Shown piece after piece: positions 53,433 to 61,887 of a stretch of DNA of 64,000 bases; the stretch's first letter is position 1, and each line of letters starts with the position of its first letter. Under the pieces are notes generated by a model. The model saw nothing but the letters and a program-made list of their open reading frames with translations. It did not search any database and had not been told where the DNA came from. A program made the position numbers and the translations under genes. The DNA comes from Aquiflexum gelatinilyticum (lineage in GTDB: Bacteria > Bacteroidota > Bacteroidia > Cytophagales > Cyclobacteriaceae), in NCBI RefSeq assembly GCF_024741135.1, contig NZ_JANSUY010000013.1, positions 62,001 to 126,000 on the forward strand, in the 5' to 3' direction.

Positions 53433-54209
53433 TTATTTTTTATAAGGAATACTGTTCAAAAGGTGTTCTGCCGCTGCGATCAGTTCTTCTTCTCTTGTAT
53501 CCTTGTCTATTTCGATCCAAGGGGCATAATCTGTACTGGTTTTCTCAAACATCGCCTCTTTGTATTTTAGGTATTTCTTCAGGATTTTTGGAGTATCCTT
53601 AATCCAGTTCTCTGTCTTCCATCTGGTGAGCGGTGATTTCTTTAATTCTTTGTATCGGTCGGCCTGTTCATCAGGGCTGATGGTAAAATAGAATTTGACC
53701 AGAATAATTCCTGAATCGACCATCATCTTGTCAAAATTGTTGACCTGATCCATGAATTTCTCATACTCGTCATCAGTACACATGCCTAGGATGGGCTCAA
53801 AAAGCGCCCTATTGTACCAGCTTCTGTCCCACAAAACTATCTCGCCGGCCTGGGGCAATTTCTCCACAAACTTTTTAAAGTAATACCCGTTCTCCCCGGA
53901 CTCGTGCTTGTGGGGCAAATTAACTTCCACCCTGAAATGCCTTGGATTGTTATGGGAAAATATCTTTCGGATTATTGTGCTTTTCTCTGAGGAATCACCG
54001 CCATGAAACAATACCACTACCTTTTTGCCATTTGCTATGACCCAAAGCTGAAGCCTGACTAACTCCGATTGGATTTCCCTCAATTTGAGTTCATGGCGGG
54101 TCGCTTTCAACACTTTTTCCAGGTTGATTTTTTTATTGGCCAACAAATGTTTGATGCCTATTTTAGAGTTCAACACCTCTACATCTTCTTTAGAAAGTAC
54201 CATGGTCAT
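53433..54209 (-). CDS. PPK2-family protein with altered Walker A
   Basis: 258 residues. The PPK2 fold is clear: DRSWYNRALFEPILG (residues 128-142; the lid/Walker B region) and FYFTISPDEQADRY. The P-loop, GRDAAGKGG in normal PPK2, reads GGDSSEKST (70-78): the lysine stays, but the glycine before it is Glu75. It follows a canonical PPK2 with a TAATG overlap of one base, so the two are made together and may form a mixed oligomer. Either an enzyme with altered nucleotide preference or a regulatory partner. Confidence 0.88.
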   Translation of the reverse strand: MTMVLSKEDVEVLNSKIGIKHLLANKKINLEKVLKATRHELKLREIQSELVRLQLWVIANGKKVVVLFHGGDSSEKSTIIRKIFSHNNPRHFRVEVNLPHKHESGENGYYFKKFVEKLPQAGEIVLWDRSWYNRALFEPILGMCTDDEYEKFMDQVNNFDKMMVDSGIILVKFYFTISPDEQADRYKELKKSPLTRWKTENWIKDTPKILKKYLKYKEAMFEKTSTDYAPWIEIDKDTREEELIAAAEHLLNSIPYKK

Positions 54210-55054
54210 TACAGGTCAAATTTTTTGTTCTTACGGAAATATTTAAAAATCACATTCGGGTCATTCTTCAGGTTGGCTTTGGTTTTTCCTTTTCCCGGAT
54301 ATTTAAACCTTGACAATACATACCGCAGACTTTCCAGCCTCGCCTCCTCTTTGTCGTTGGTTTCCACTACTACCCACGGGCAATAAGAAGTATGGGTCTC
54401 GGTAAACATTAAATCTTTGTACTCTGTGAATTTGTCCCAAAGTTCCTGGCCTTTGAGATCCACCGGACTGAATTTCCATTCTTTGAGAGGATTGCCAAGG
54501 CGGGCATCAAACCTCTTTTGTTGTTCTTCTCTGCTGATATCGAACCAGAATTTGATCACCATAATACCATCTTCATAAAGCATGTGTTCAAAATTAGGAA
54601 CCTGCTTCATGAAGGTTTCATATTGCTTATCGGTGCAAAAACCCATTACAGGCTCGACTACGGCCCTATTGTACCAACTTCTGTCAAAAAATTTGATCTG
54701 ACCGCTGTTGGGAAGTTCCTCGATATACCGTTGAAAATACCACTGTCCCCTTTCCACATCTGTAGGTTTGCTGAGGGCGACGACCCCACTAGCATGAGGA
54801 TTAAGGTATTCGACAAAACGCTTGATCGACCCACCTTTTCCGGCGGCATCTCTTCCTTCAAAAATCACCGCAACGCGGAGATTTTTTTTCACAATATGCT
54901 CCTGAAGCAGGGAAAGCTCTGTCTGTAGCAGCTTGAGTTCCTCCTCGTATTTTGCCCGTTTGATGGATTTTTTCAAGTTAATCCCTTCAATTTTAGACAA
55001 GGCTACCAGTTCCTTCCTGGTTTTAATATTTTCTAATTGCTCGGCTGAAAACAT
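54209..55054 (-). CDS. ppk2: Polyphosphate kinase 2 (canonical)
   Basis: 281 residues. Walker A GRDAAGKGG (67-75), DRSWYNRAVVEPVMG (124-138) and FWFDISREEQQKRF fit class I PPK2, which moves phosphate between polyphosphate and nucleoside diphosphates. First gene of a two-gene minus-strand operon, coupled to the variant paralogue. Cytoplasmic. Confidence 0.94.
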   Translation of the reverse strand: MFSAEQLENIKTRKELVALSKIEGINLKKSIKRAKYEEELKLLQTELSLLQEHIVKKNLRVAVIFEGRDAAGKGGSIKRFVEYLNPHASGVVALSKPTDVERGQWYFQRYIEELPNSGQIKFFDRSWYNRAVVEPVMGFCTDKQYETFMKQVPNFEHMLYEDGIMVIKFWFDISREEQQKRFDARLGNPLKEWKFSPVDLKGQELWDKFTEYKDLMFTETHTSYCPWVVVETNDKEEARLESLRYVLSRFKYPGKGKTKANLKNDPNVIFKYFRKNKKFDL

Positions 55055-55208
55055 GAAATATTCGGTTTAATATTTAATTAAAAGTTAGAAAATTACAATC
55101 ACTTAACAAAGGACATACTCCTATTCCTTTCGCTAAAGGTACTTTTGGGAGGAGAAAAGGTGTTTCTTTTTATTTTTCAAATCAAAGGCGACCTTTCACG
55201 ACCCTTAT

Positions 55209-57383
55209 CTATTCCACGACAAACCACGTGTACCCATCTGCCGGAATATCCACCCTGAGGGTAACTTCCTGTTTTTGATTGAGGGCATAGGAGTTTTTAT
55301 TTTTACCCTCCACACTGATACTCGCTTTATCATTCAGCCCGGTGTAGTAAAGCGGGATCACCAAATCTTTGGACATGGGTTCTTTGGTAGGATTGAACAA
55401 CATCACGAGAGCCTTTTCTCTCCCCTGTGGATCTACATGCATCCACCCGTCCCAATCCCTTCCGTCTGCCCGGCGGAGTCGGATGATGTCGGCGTTGAGG
55501 ATATCTCTGTATTTCTTGTACCAATCGATCACCGAGATGACCACCGCTTTGGTTTCCTCGGTGTCATACAGTCTCGGCCCCCGGTAGCAAGCCTGCACCC
55601 CTGCTCCGTAATATTGCATCATCAGTTGCCTGTAATCCTCAAGATGCTCGCTAAGCGGCTCCAATACTGCATCGGCACCTCCTCCGTGATAGGCAGTCAA
55701 GGGTACAAAACCCCAACCCATTGAAGGCGTCTTTTCCCAGGTCCCATCATGGATATTCTGCCTGTTTAGGATTTTTTGTCTTTCTCTCGGCAGGGAAAAA
55801 TTCACCTCCCGATAGCCCAAAGCGATCTTGTGCGTCCCATCCAAAAAGTACCAATCCGGTGCATTGATATAGATTCCCCGGGCATTCATCCATTGGTAAA
55901 GACTCTTTTGGAGATTGATTTGTACCCACTGCGAATCATGCAGACCCTCGTGACCCGGATGGGTAGTGGAAGCACAGACATCCCCGGGATAAGGTCCGTC
56001 ATTTTCAAAAATATCGAAACCGGTGTTTTCAAAGAAAAACCGGAGCTTGTCAAGGTAATCAAGACCCCACTGACTTGCCATACAGGGTGCATTTCCAAAA
56101 AAAGCACCGCCGGGTTTGCCTGTAAGTGGACTGATAACGTCATGTTCATCGCTTATTTTGCGGGAGCTAAAAAGCGAATAGCCTCCGATTTTGATTCCTT
56201 TGTCATGGGCATAATCTGCAAGGTCTTTCCATCGGGAGATATTTTCAGGAGAAATATCCTCCATATTGATATGGCTTCCAAAACTCAGAATCAAAGCTTC
56301 ATATCCTGTAGCTACACATTGGTCGATGGCAGTCCTGACTTCCTCGTCGTTTTTGCTCACCAAATGCATGAAAATCGGATTCTGCAAAGTCCAAGGAGCC
56401 AAAGCCCGGTACATTTTTCTCCTTGCCAAGCCATTGCGCTCCCTGTCATAACTGTCCAAAACCAATTCATACGTACGGATAGACTGGAAATTTTCTCTTG
56501 GCTTGAGGTCGATTCCAATTCCTCTTTCGGGATAGACTTCAAGGATGCTGGGTGTCCGCAATTCATAATTGACTTGGGAAGTATAGCTTGAATCCGGCTT
56601 CCAATGTGTCGTCTGACTGCTGAGCTCGGCGTGCATGGCGTTGTTAAACGCAAAGTTGTTTTCAATATAAAGCTGATGGGGCTTCTTCATCTTTTCTGTA
56701 CTGCCGACCACGGCGGATTCTTCCTCCACGATTCCGAGGATTTCATTGACCACCTGATTGATATGGATGCTTTCCTTTCCGGTATTTTCAAGGGTGAGGT
56801 ATTTGCCCATTAGAGGAAGGTCATCGAAGATCTCATAATGGACTTTCAAAATGAGGTTTTCAAAATCCGGATGGATATAAGAAAAGCTAACTTTTTTGCC
56901 AGAAGCATCTTTTTTATGGCCTGTCCAAAAAACAGTTTTGGTAGGAAAATGAGGTGTGATTTCTCCGATTTCGTAAGATTGGTATTGGAAATCTTCATGA
57001 GAGGATTTCATGTCGTCCAACCATTCTTTGCGGAAAAATCCCCTTTCTTGTTGTCCGCTAAGGCCACCGATCTGATAGGTTTTGCCATTCAGGATAATCC
57101 GGGCTTCCGGCATGACGGTCCGGAGCATTTGCTCGCCTGTCATCAGGTTTGTGAAATCAAAGCAAGCCAGATTGGGTGATAGGATGAAACTTCTGCGGAT
57201 CAGGCCATTGTCCATCTGGATTTCTTTCCCATCCAAAAGGGTGATTTCGGCTTTCCTTTGTTGTCCATCCACAAGCCAATCGTCAAAGTTTTTCTGCTCC
57301 ACATTGGTATTGCAGGAAATGAGTCCGGCAAAAATAAAAATAGAGACAATCCGTGCTGTTTGCTTAATCAGGGAATTGGACAT
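55209..57383 (-). CDS. GH36/clan GH-D-like glycosidase lipoprotein
   Basis: 724 residues with lipoprotein signal (IFIFAGLISC, Cys24). The N-terminal 320 residues are a beta-supersandwich, the middle a TIM barrel (KIGGYSLFSSRKI; GFDIFENDGPYPGDVC near residue 460, a likely place for the nucleophile Asp; GIYINAPDWYFLDGT), and the end a beta sandwich (GYTWFVVE). This matches alpha-galactosidase-type enzymes of clan GH-D. The substrate is unknown; export as a lipoprotein points to periplasmic or surface oligosaccharide breakdown. It stands alone. Confidence 0.8.
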   Translation of the reverse strand: MSNSLIKQTARIVSIFIFAGLISCNTNVEQKNFDDWLVDGQQRKAEITLLDGKEIQMDNGLIRRSFILSPNLACFDFTNLMTGEQMLRTVMPEARIILNGKTYQIGGLSGQQERGFFRKEWLDDMKSSHEDFQYQSYEIGEITPHFPTKTVFWTGHKKDASGKKVSFSYIHPDFENLILKVHYEIFDDLPLMGKYLTLENTGKESIHINQVVNEILGIVEEESAVVGSTEKMKKPHQLYIENNFAFNNAMHAELSSQTTHWKPDSSYTSQVNYELRTPSILEVYPERGIGIDLKPRENFQSIRTYELVLDSYDRERNGLARRKMYRALAPWTLQNPIFMHLVSKNDEEVRTAIDQCVATGYEALILSFGSHINMEDISPENISRWKDLADYAHDKGIKIGGYSLFSSRKISDEHDVISPLTGKPGGAFFGNAPCMASQWGLDYLDKLRFFFENTGFDIFENDGPYPGDVCASTTHPGHEGLHDSQWVQINLQKSLYQWMNARGIYINAPDWYFLDGTHKIALGYREVNFSLPRERQKILNRQNIHDGTWEKTPSMGWGFVPLTAYHGGGADAVLEPLSEHLEDYRQLMMQYYGAGVQACYRGPRLYDTEETKAVVISVIDWYKKYRDILNADIIRLRRADGRDWDGWMHVDPQGREKALVMLFNPTKEPMSKDLVIPLYYTGLNDKASISVEGKNKNSYALNQKQEVTLRVDIPADGYTWFVVE

Positions 57384-57449
57384 TAGGTTAGGGGTTTTAC
57401 ATTTTGATCCAAATAAATTGACAGGGATTGGAGTGGGTTATCTTTTTGA

Positions 57450-57887
57450 CTAGGAACCGTACTTGAGGATAATCGCCAATTGTCCTGCGTGGTAGGCGGT
57501 ATGAGTGGTGATTCTACCCAAGGACTCTGCCTTTGTCTTTTTTCCAAATTCCTTGGTTTCAATGACCTCTTCCCAGTCTTCCTGGCTTGCGATGGCTATC
57601 TCCAATTGTCTTCCGGCCTCTTCCACCAATGCCAACAATGGTTCCAAATCAGTCCATTCTCCTGTATCTCTTCCGGCTTTTAGTGTTTGGGCATCTACTT
57701 TTACAGCCAAATTGCCAAATACATTTTTGGCAAAAAGCAATTCCACTTCAGCTATATGCCGGATCAGGAAGCCGGCAGAATTTGGACTGCCTCCGAGTCT
57801 TTTGGATAAATCTTCCTGCTTGATATTGGCCAGTTGATTGGTAAATCTGGTGCGGCCTTCTTTCCAAAGTTGAATGAATTCTCTCAT
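57450..57887 (-). CDS. DinB family protein
   Basis: 145 residues starting MREFIQLWKEG. Four-helix bundle of the DinB/YfiT type: SAGFLIRHIAEVELLF gives the first metal histidine and TTHTAYHAGQLAIIL the other two (HTAYH). These are metal-dependent thiol-related enzymes or damage-inducible proteins; bacillithiol S-transferases belong here, which fits the YtxJ protein in this window. The frame is open 43 codons upstream, but that part is AT-rich non-protein sequence. Confidence 0.87.
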   Translation of the reverse strand: MREFIQLWKEGRTRFTNQLANIKQEDLSKRLGGSPNSAGFLIRHIAEVELLFAKNVFGNLAVKVDAQTLKAGRDTGEWTDLEPLLALVEEAGRQLEIAIASQEDWEEVIETKEFGKKTKAESLGRITTHTAYHAGQLAIILKYGS

Positions 57888-58100
57888 ACTCCAAGGTACA
57901 AAATTTGAACAGAAATTTGGATTGAAATAACATTCATCGTAATATTGCAATGTAATTAAATGATATATGCTTTGCGATATAAGTTGATATATGCCTTCGG
58001 CGATACAATTTTCCATATCAATTCTGATTTGAAGAAAACAAGCCTAATATTTCAATCTATTTCTAAATAGTCTAATCTCTCGCCTCTAAAAGTCTAAAAA

Positions 58101-58430
58101 ATGGGTGTAACCAAAACAGATTTATTCACAGAAGAGCAAAATGAACTGGCCAAAGTCGCTAAAGTTCTGGCTCATCCGGCGAGGATCGCAATCCTCCAAT
58201 ACCTTATCCAATCCAATACCTGCATCAACGGGGACTTGGTCCAAGAATTGGGTTTGGCACAGGCGACGATTTCACAGCATCTCCGCGAACTGAAAGAAAC
58301 AGGAATCATCAAAGGAAGCATTGAGGGCGTTTCGGTCAATTACTGTATCGACCCGATCCGTTGGTCAGAAATCCAACATCTGTTTGAAACCCTATTTTCC
58401 GGATTTCCCAAAATACCGGGTTGCTGCTAA
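58101..58430 (+). CDS. arsR: ArsR-family arsenic repressor
   Basis: 109 residues, winged helix. The recognition helix is LAQATISQHLRELKETG. The classic ELCVCDL metal site is absent; cysteines lie instead at 41 (NTCINGD), 82 (NYCIDP) and as a C-terminal pair 108-109 (GCC), so arsenite is probably bound by a different triad. First gene of arsR-DUF6428-arsC-acr3, and expected to repress the operon until As(III) binds. Confidence 0.92.
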   Translation: MGVTKTDLFTEEQNELAKVAKVLAHPARIAILQYLIQSNTCINGDLVQELGLAQATISQHLRELKETGIIKGSIEGVSVNYCIDPIRWSEIQHLFETLFSGFPKIPGCC

Positions 58431-58431
58431 T

Positions 58432-58510
58432 CCTTTGAGGTTTTTGAAACCTCGAAGGTTTAAATTCTATTTAATATTTAAAACCTTCGAGGTCAGAAAG
58501 ACCTCAAAGG
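58432..58510. repeat. 30-base inverted repeat between arsR and the DUF6428 gene
   Basis: Arms 58432-58461 and 58481-58510 (CCTTTGAGGT ... CCTCGAAGGTTT type) differ at four positions; the loop is AT-rich. A large REP- or MITE-like hairpin inside the operon, close to a ubiquitous TTTGCGTCTTTGCGAGA word at 58560. Confidence 0.82.
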
Positions 58511-58582
58511 TTACCATTCTATCATCAAACATTCAATAACATTCTTAAATTTGGCGCCTTTGCGTCTTTGCGAGATATCCAT

Positions 58583-59119
58583 ATGAAAACTTCAGAATTT
58601 ACCCAAATCCTCAGAGAAAACCCTGAGAAATCCCTTTTCTTCGAATACCAAGCTGGACAATATGTCCGCACTGACTACCACATCACCGAAATTAAAAATG
58701 TCTCTTATGACACGGTGGACTGTGGTGGGATCCGCAACGAGTGGAATGAAGTCCATATCCAACTTTGGGAAAATGAAATCCCTGAACCGGACCATGCTGT
58801 CGATACCAGCAAAGCCCTGAAGATTTTTGACGTAGTCCAAAAAGTCAGACCGACTTTTCAGGATAGGGAGATCAAATTTGAATATGGAAACAGTTCCTTC
58901 CCTACAGCCGTGCTTCCTGTACACAATATCAAAGAAGCCGGAAACAGCCTGATTGTGCAGCTGACTGCAGACCAAACAACCTGCAAAGCCAAAGACAGGG
59001 CGACGACCCCGGAAGAAAAAGCTGCTGCCTGTTGCGGTCCAGCTGCAAAACCAAAGGTCCGTGTTTCCTTGGCCGCACTGGAAGCAAGCGCTTGTGAACC
59101 TGGGTCGGGATGTTGCTAG
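58583..59119 (+). CDS. DUF6428 protein with Cys-rich tail
   Basis: 178 residues from the ATG at 58583. The body (FTQILRENPEKSLFFEYQAGQYV, cut at TDYHITEIKNVSYDTVDCGG) matches DUF6428, a family found in Bacteroidota arsenic operons. The end is rich in cysteine: CCGP near residue 150 and ACEPGSGCC at the very end. It may bind As(III) and carry it to the efflux pump or to ArsR. Sits between arsR and arsC, each spacer holding a hairpin. Confidence 0.85.
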   Translation: MKTSEFTQILRENPEKSLFFEYQAGQYVRTDYHITEIKNVSYDTVDCGGIRNEWNEVHIQLWENEIPEPDHAVDTSKALKIFDVVQKVRPTFQDREIKFEYGNSSFPTAVLPVHNIKEAGNSLIVQLTADQTTCKAKDRATTPEEKAAACCGPAAKPKVRVSLAALEASACEPGSGCC

Positions 59120-59136
59120 ATTGTACCATATACCAC

Positions 59137-59177
59137 GTACTAAGTACCAAGTAGGTGCCATACTTGATACTTTGTAC
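59137..59177. repeat. 17-base inverted repeat between the DUF6428 gene and arsC
   Basis: GTACTAAGTACCAAGTA (59137-59153) against TACTTGATACTTTGTAC (59161-59177), 14 of 17 pairing, loop GGTGCCA. It belongs to the GTACCAAGTACCAAG word family. Confidence 0.75.
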
Positions 59178-59190
59178 AAAAATATATACC

Positions 59191-59805
59191 ATGAACCTAT
59201 ACCCAACCCTTCAAGCCACAATTGAAAAGGCCAAAAGCCTTGAAATACCCGAGGACCGGATTCCCATCCTTCAGGATTTTATCGCCTATATCCAAAAGAA
59301 AATCGATGCGGACCAAACGGTCAACCTGAATTTTATCTGCACCCATAATTCCCGGCGGAGTCAGTTTTCCCAGATTTGGGCGAAGACGGCAGCCGAGTAT
59401 TTTGGCATAGAAATCAATTCATTTTCAGGCGGAGTGGAAGTAACGGCATTTAACGAAAGAGCGGTAGCCTCTATCAAAAGGGCAGGATTTAAAGCCACGC
59501 AAAAAGGCGTCGGAAACCCAAAATACTTTGTCTTCTATTCAGATGATGACGATCCGATTATCTGTTTCTCCAAACTGTATGATGATCCGGCAAATGTTCC
59601 CAAGGGATTCGCAGCCGTGATGACCTGCTCACATGCGGATGAAAATTGTCCATTTATACCGGGTGCTGAGGCAAGGATTCCCGTGAGGTACGAAGATCCA
59701 AAAGCATTTGATGGAACTTCCGAGGAAGCAGATCGCTATGATGAGCGAAGTCTGCAGATAGCTTCGGAGATGTTTTATGTTTTCTCTAGAATATCTAAAG
59801 CCTAA
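59191..59805 (+). CDS. arsC: Arsenate reductase of the LMW tyrosine phosphatase type
   Basis: 204 residues from the ATG at 59191. The CX5R loop reads Cys50-THNSR-Arg56 (ICTHNSRRSQ), followed by KYFVFYSDDDDP and VRYEDPKAFDGT, where the DP motif supplies the general acid. A longer N-terminus than simple ArsC is usual for Bacteroidota arsenic operons. It reduces arsenate to arsenite, exported by the next gene. Confidence 0.92.
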   Translation: MNLYPTLQATIEKAKSLEIPEDRIPILQDFIAYIQKKIDADQTVNLNFICTHNSRRSQFSQIWAKTAAEYFGIEINSFSGGVEVTAFNERAVASIKRAGFKATQKGVGNPKYFVFYSDDDDPIICFSKLYDDPANVPKGFAAVMTCSHADENCPFIPGAEARIPVRYEDPKAFDGTSEEADRYDERSLQIASEMFYVFSRISKA

Positions 59806-59806
59806 A

Positions 59807-59908
59807 AGGATTGATATTAATTGATATTGGATATTTGTGGATATTGCTATGATGTTCCAAACCAATATCCAATAATATTGCGCAGCTAATATCTACCAAT
59901 ATCAGCCT
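59807..59908. repeat. GATATT/AATATC word repeat with inverted halves
   Basis: GATATTAATTGATATTGG words on the left and AATATCCAATAATATTG, AATATCTACCAATATC words on the right, so the spacer before acr3 folds imperfectly. Same family as at 38651 and 52448. Confidence 0.7.
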
Positions 59909-59940
59909 CAATACCTACTGAACTATAAATCAATCTAAAA

Positions 59941-60969
59941 ATGTCTGAACCTAAGAAAATAGCCTTTTTTGAAAAATACCTGAGTTTGTGGGTTGGGCTC
60001 TGCATTTTGGCGGGAGTGGGGATCGGACATTTTGCCGGGGACAGCATGGCTTACCTGAGCCGAATGGAAATCTACAATGTCAACATTCCCATCGCCATCC
60101 TGATATGGATGATGATCTATCCCATGATGCTACAGATTGACTTCAGTAGCATCAAAGGGGTTGGCAAAGCTCCAAAAGGGTTGATTCTGACTGTTGTCAT
60201 CAATTGGCTGATCAAACCTTTTACCATGGCATTCTTCGCTTGGATCTTTTTTGACCAGATATTCTCAGCATTTATCGAACCTGAGTTGGCCGGAGAATAT
60301 ATCGCCGGAGCCATATTATTGGGTGCTGCCCCTTGTACCGCCATGGTTTTCGTCTGGTCTTACCTGACAGATGGGGATCCCAATTATACCTTGGTACAAG
60401 TCTCAGTCAATGATTTGATTATTTTGGTGGCCTTTGTTCCTTTGGTAGGTTTCCTGTTGGGAATTACCGATGTGACCATTCCTTATGAAACTTTGGTTTC
60501 TTCCGTAGTCATATTTGTCGTGATTCCATTGGTAGCCGGAGTAATTACGAATAAGATCTTGGTAGGAAAATATGGCGAAGATTGGTTCAAGACGGTTTTT
60601 CTACCCAAGTTAAAACCTGTCAGCATCATCGCCTTGCTTTTGACATTGGTTTTGTTGTTTGCTTTCCAAGGGCCAAATATTCTGAATAATCCATTGATCA
60701 TTGTCCTGATAGCCATACCGCTGATCATTCAGACATATTTTATCTTTTTCATCGCCTGGTTTGGCGGAAGAAAACTCAAATTACCGCACGCCATCTGTTC
60801 GCCGGCAGCCATGATCGGGGCAAGTAATTTCTTTGAGTTGGCGGTAGCAGTGGCTATTGCATTATTCGGTTTGGAAAGTCCCGCTGCACTGGTGACAGTA
60901 GTTGGCGTATTGGTAGAAGTTCCGGTGATGCTGAGTCTGGTTGCTTTGGCAAATAAGTGGAGGTATTGA
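59941..60969 (+). CDS. acr3: ACR3-family arsenite efflux permease
   Basis: 342 residues with ten membrane segments. The conserved cysteine in helix 4 is Cys132 ([12 protein letters not shown]), and the helix 9-10 Glu lies in [14 protein letters not shown]. Exports As(OH)3 from the cytoplasm using the proton gradient. Last gene of the arsenic operon; a hairpin overlaps its stop codon. Confidence 0.95.
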   Translation: MSEPKKIAFFEKYLSLWVGLCILAGVGIGHFAGDSMAYLSRMEIYNVNIPIAILIWMMIYPMMLQIDFSSIKGVGKAPKGLILTVVINWLIKPFTMAFFAWIFFDQIFSAFIEPELAGEYIAGAILLGAAPCTAMVFVWSYLTDGDPNYTLVQVSVNDLIILVAFVPLVGFLLGITDVTIPYETLVSSVVIFVVIPLVAGVITNKILVGKYGEDWFKTVFLPKLKPVSIIALLLTLVLLFAFQGPNILNNPLIIVLIAIPLIIQTYFIFFIAWFGGRKLKLPHAICSPAAMIGASNFFELAVAVAIALFGLESPAALVTVVGVLVEVPVMLSLVALANKWRY

Positions 60970-61003
60970 CCTTTTCCGAAGTTTTTGAACTTTGGAAAAG
61001 GTC
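60968..61003. terminator. Hairpin between acr3 and purU
   Basis: GACCTTTTCC / GGAAAAGGTC around GAAGTTTTTGAACTTT. Long stem but no T tract; may act as terminator or protect the 3' ends of the convergent genes. Confidence 0.6.
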
Positions 61004-61009
61004 TACTAA

Positions 61010-61864
61010 TCAATAAAATATGATCGTCTTGTTTCTATAGGCCAATATTTTCCTTTCAAGGTGGTATTTGATGGCTTTTGAAAGAACCACTTTTTCTACA
61101 TCCTGACCGATCTGCACCAAGTCAGCCGGGGAGTTATGGTGGCGCACGCGGGCCACTTCCTGTTCGATGATCGGACCGGCATCCAATTCCTCGGTAACAT
61201 AATGTGCCGTGGCTCCGATGATCTTTACTCCACGTTCGTATGCGGCATGATAGGGCTTGGCACCTACAAAGGCCGGCAAAAATGAATGGTGGATGTTGAT
61301 GATTTTGTTGGGATAATTCCGGATAAAATCTTCGCTCAGGATCTGCATGTACCGGGCCAAGACCACAAAGTCAGTTCGGTATTGATTCAAAAGTTCTAGT
61401 TGTTTTTCTTCGACATCCATTCTGTTGGCTTTGTCCACAGCAAAATAATGGAAAGGAATACCGAAAGCTTCTACTACTTTTTTGTGGTCCGCATGGTTAG
61501 AAATCACCACAGGAATATCCACATCAAATTGTCCCGAATAATGCCTGCTCAAAATATCAATCAGACAGTGGGAAAGCTTGGATACAAAAACAGCCATTCT
61601 TGGTTTTCGGAAGTTGAAAAACAGCTCAAACTCCATGTCAAATTTCTTCCCGACTTTGGCCTCAAAAATCGGTTCAATTTCTTCCCTTTTTAGCCCAAAG
61701 GTGTCCAACTCCCAAGAAACACGCATAAAAAACATCCCTATTTCCTGATCTACATGTTGGTCAATTTCAAGGATATTTCCCTGATAGGAGTATAAAAATT
61801 CGGAAACACTTGCAACGATCCCTTTCTGATCTTTACACTGGATAATCAAAATTGCTTTTTTCAT
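61010..61864 (-). CDS. purU: Formyltetrahydrofolate deformylase
   Basis: 284 residues from the Met at 61864. An ACT domain at residues 1-80 (AILIIQCKDQKGIVASVSEFL), then the formyltransferase-like hydrolase domain with INIHHSFLPAFVGAKPYH, IIGATAHYVTEELDAGPII and the catalytic Asn-His-Asp set. Releases formate for purine synthesis and balances C1 folate pools. Its start is 23 bases downstream of the SNF2 gene stop, so the two may share a transcript. Confidence 0.94.
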   Translation of the reverse strand: MKKAILIIQCKDQKGIVASVSEFLYSYQGNILEIDQHVDQEIGMFFMRVSWELDTFGLKREEIEPIFEAKVGKKFDMEFELFFNFRKPRMAVFVSKLSHCLIDILSRHYSGQFDVDIPVVISNHADHKKVVEAFGIPFHYFAVDKANRMDVEEKQLELLNQYRTDFVVLARYMQILSEDFIRNYPNKIINIHHSFLPAFVGAKPYHAAYERGVKIIGATAHYVTEELDAGPIIEQEVARVRHHNSPADLVQIGQDVEKVVLSKAIKYHLERKILAYRNKTIIFY

Positions 61865-61887
61865 TTTTTGCGAGTGTGTGTGGTTTA

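Noticed and set aside
60968-61003. Classical intrinsic terminator
   Set aside because: No T tract on either strand, so I only call a hairpin with possible terminator role.
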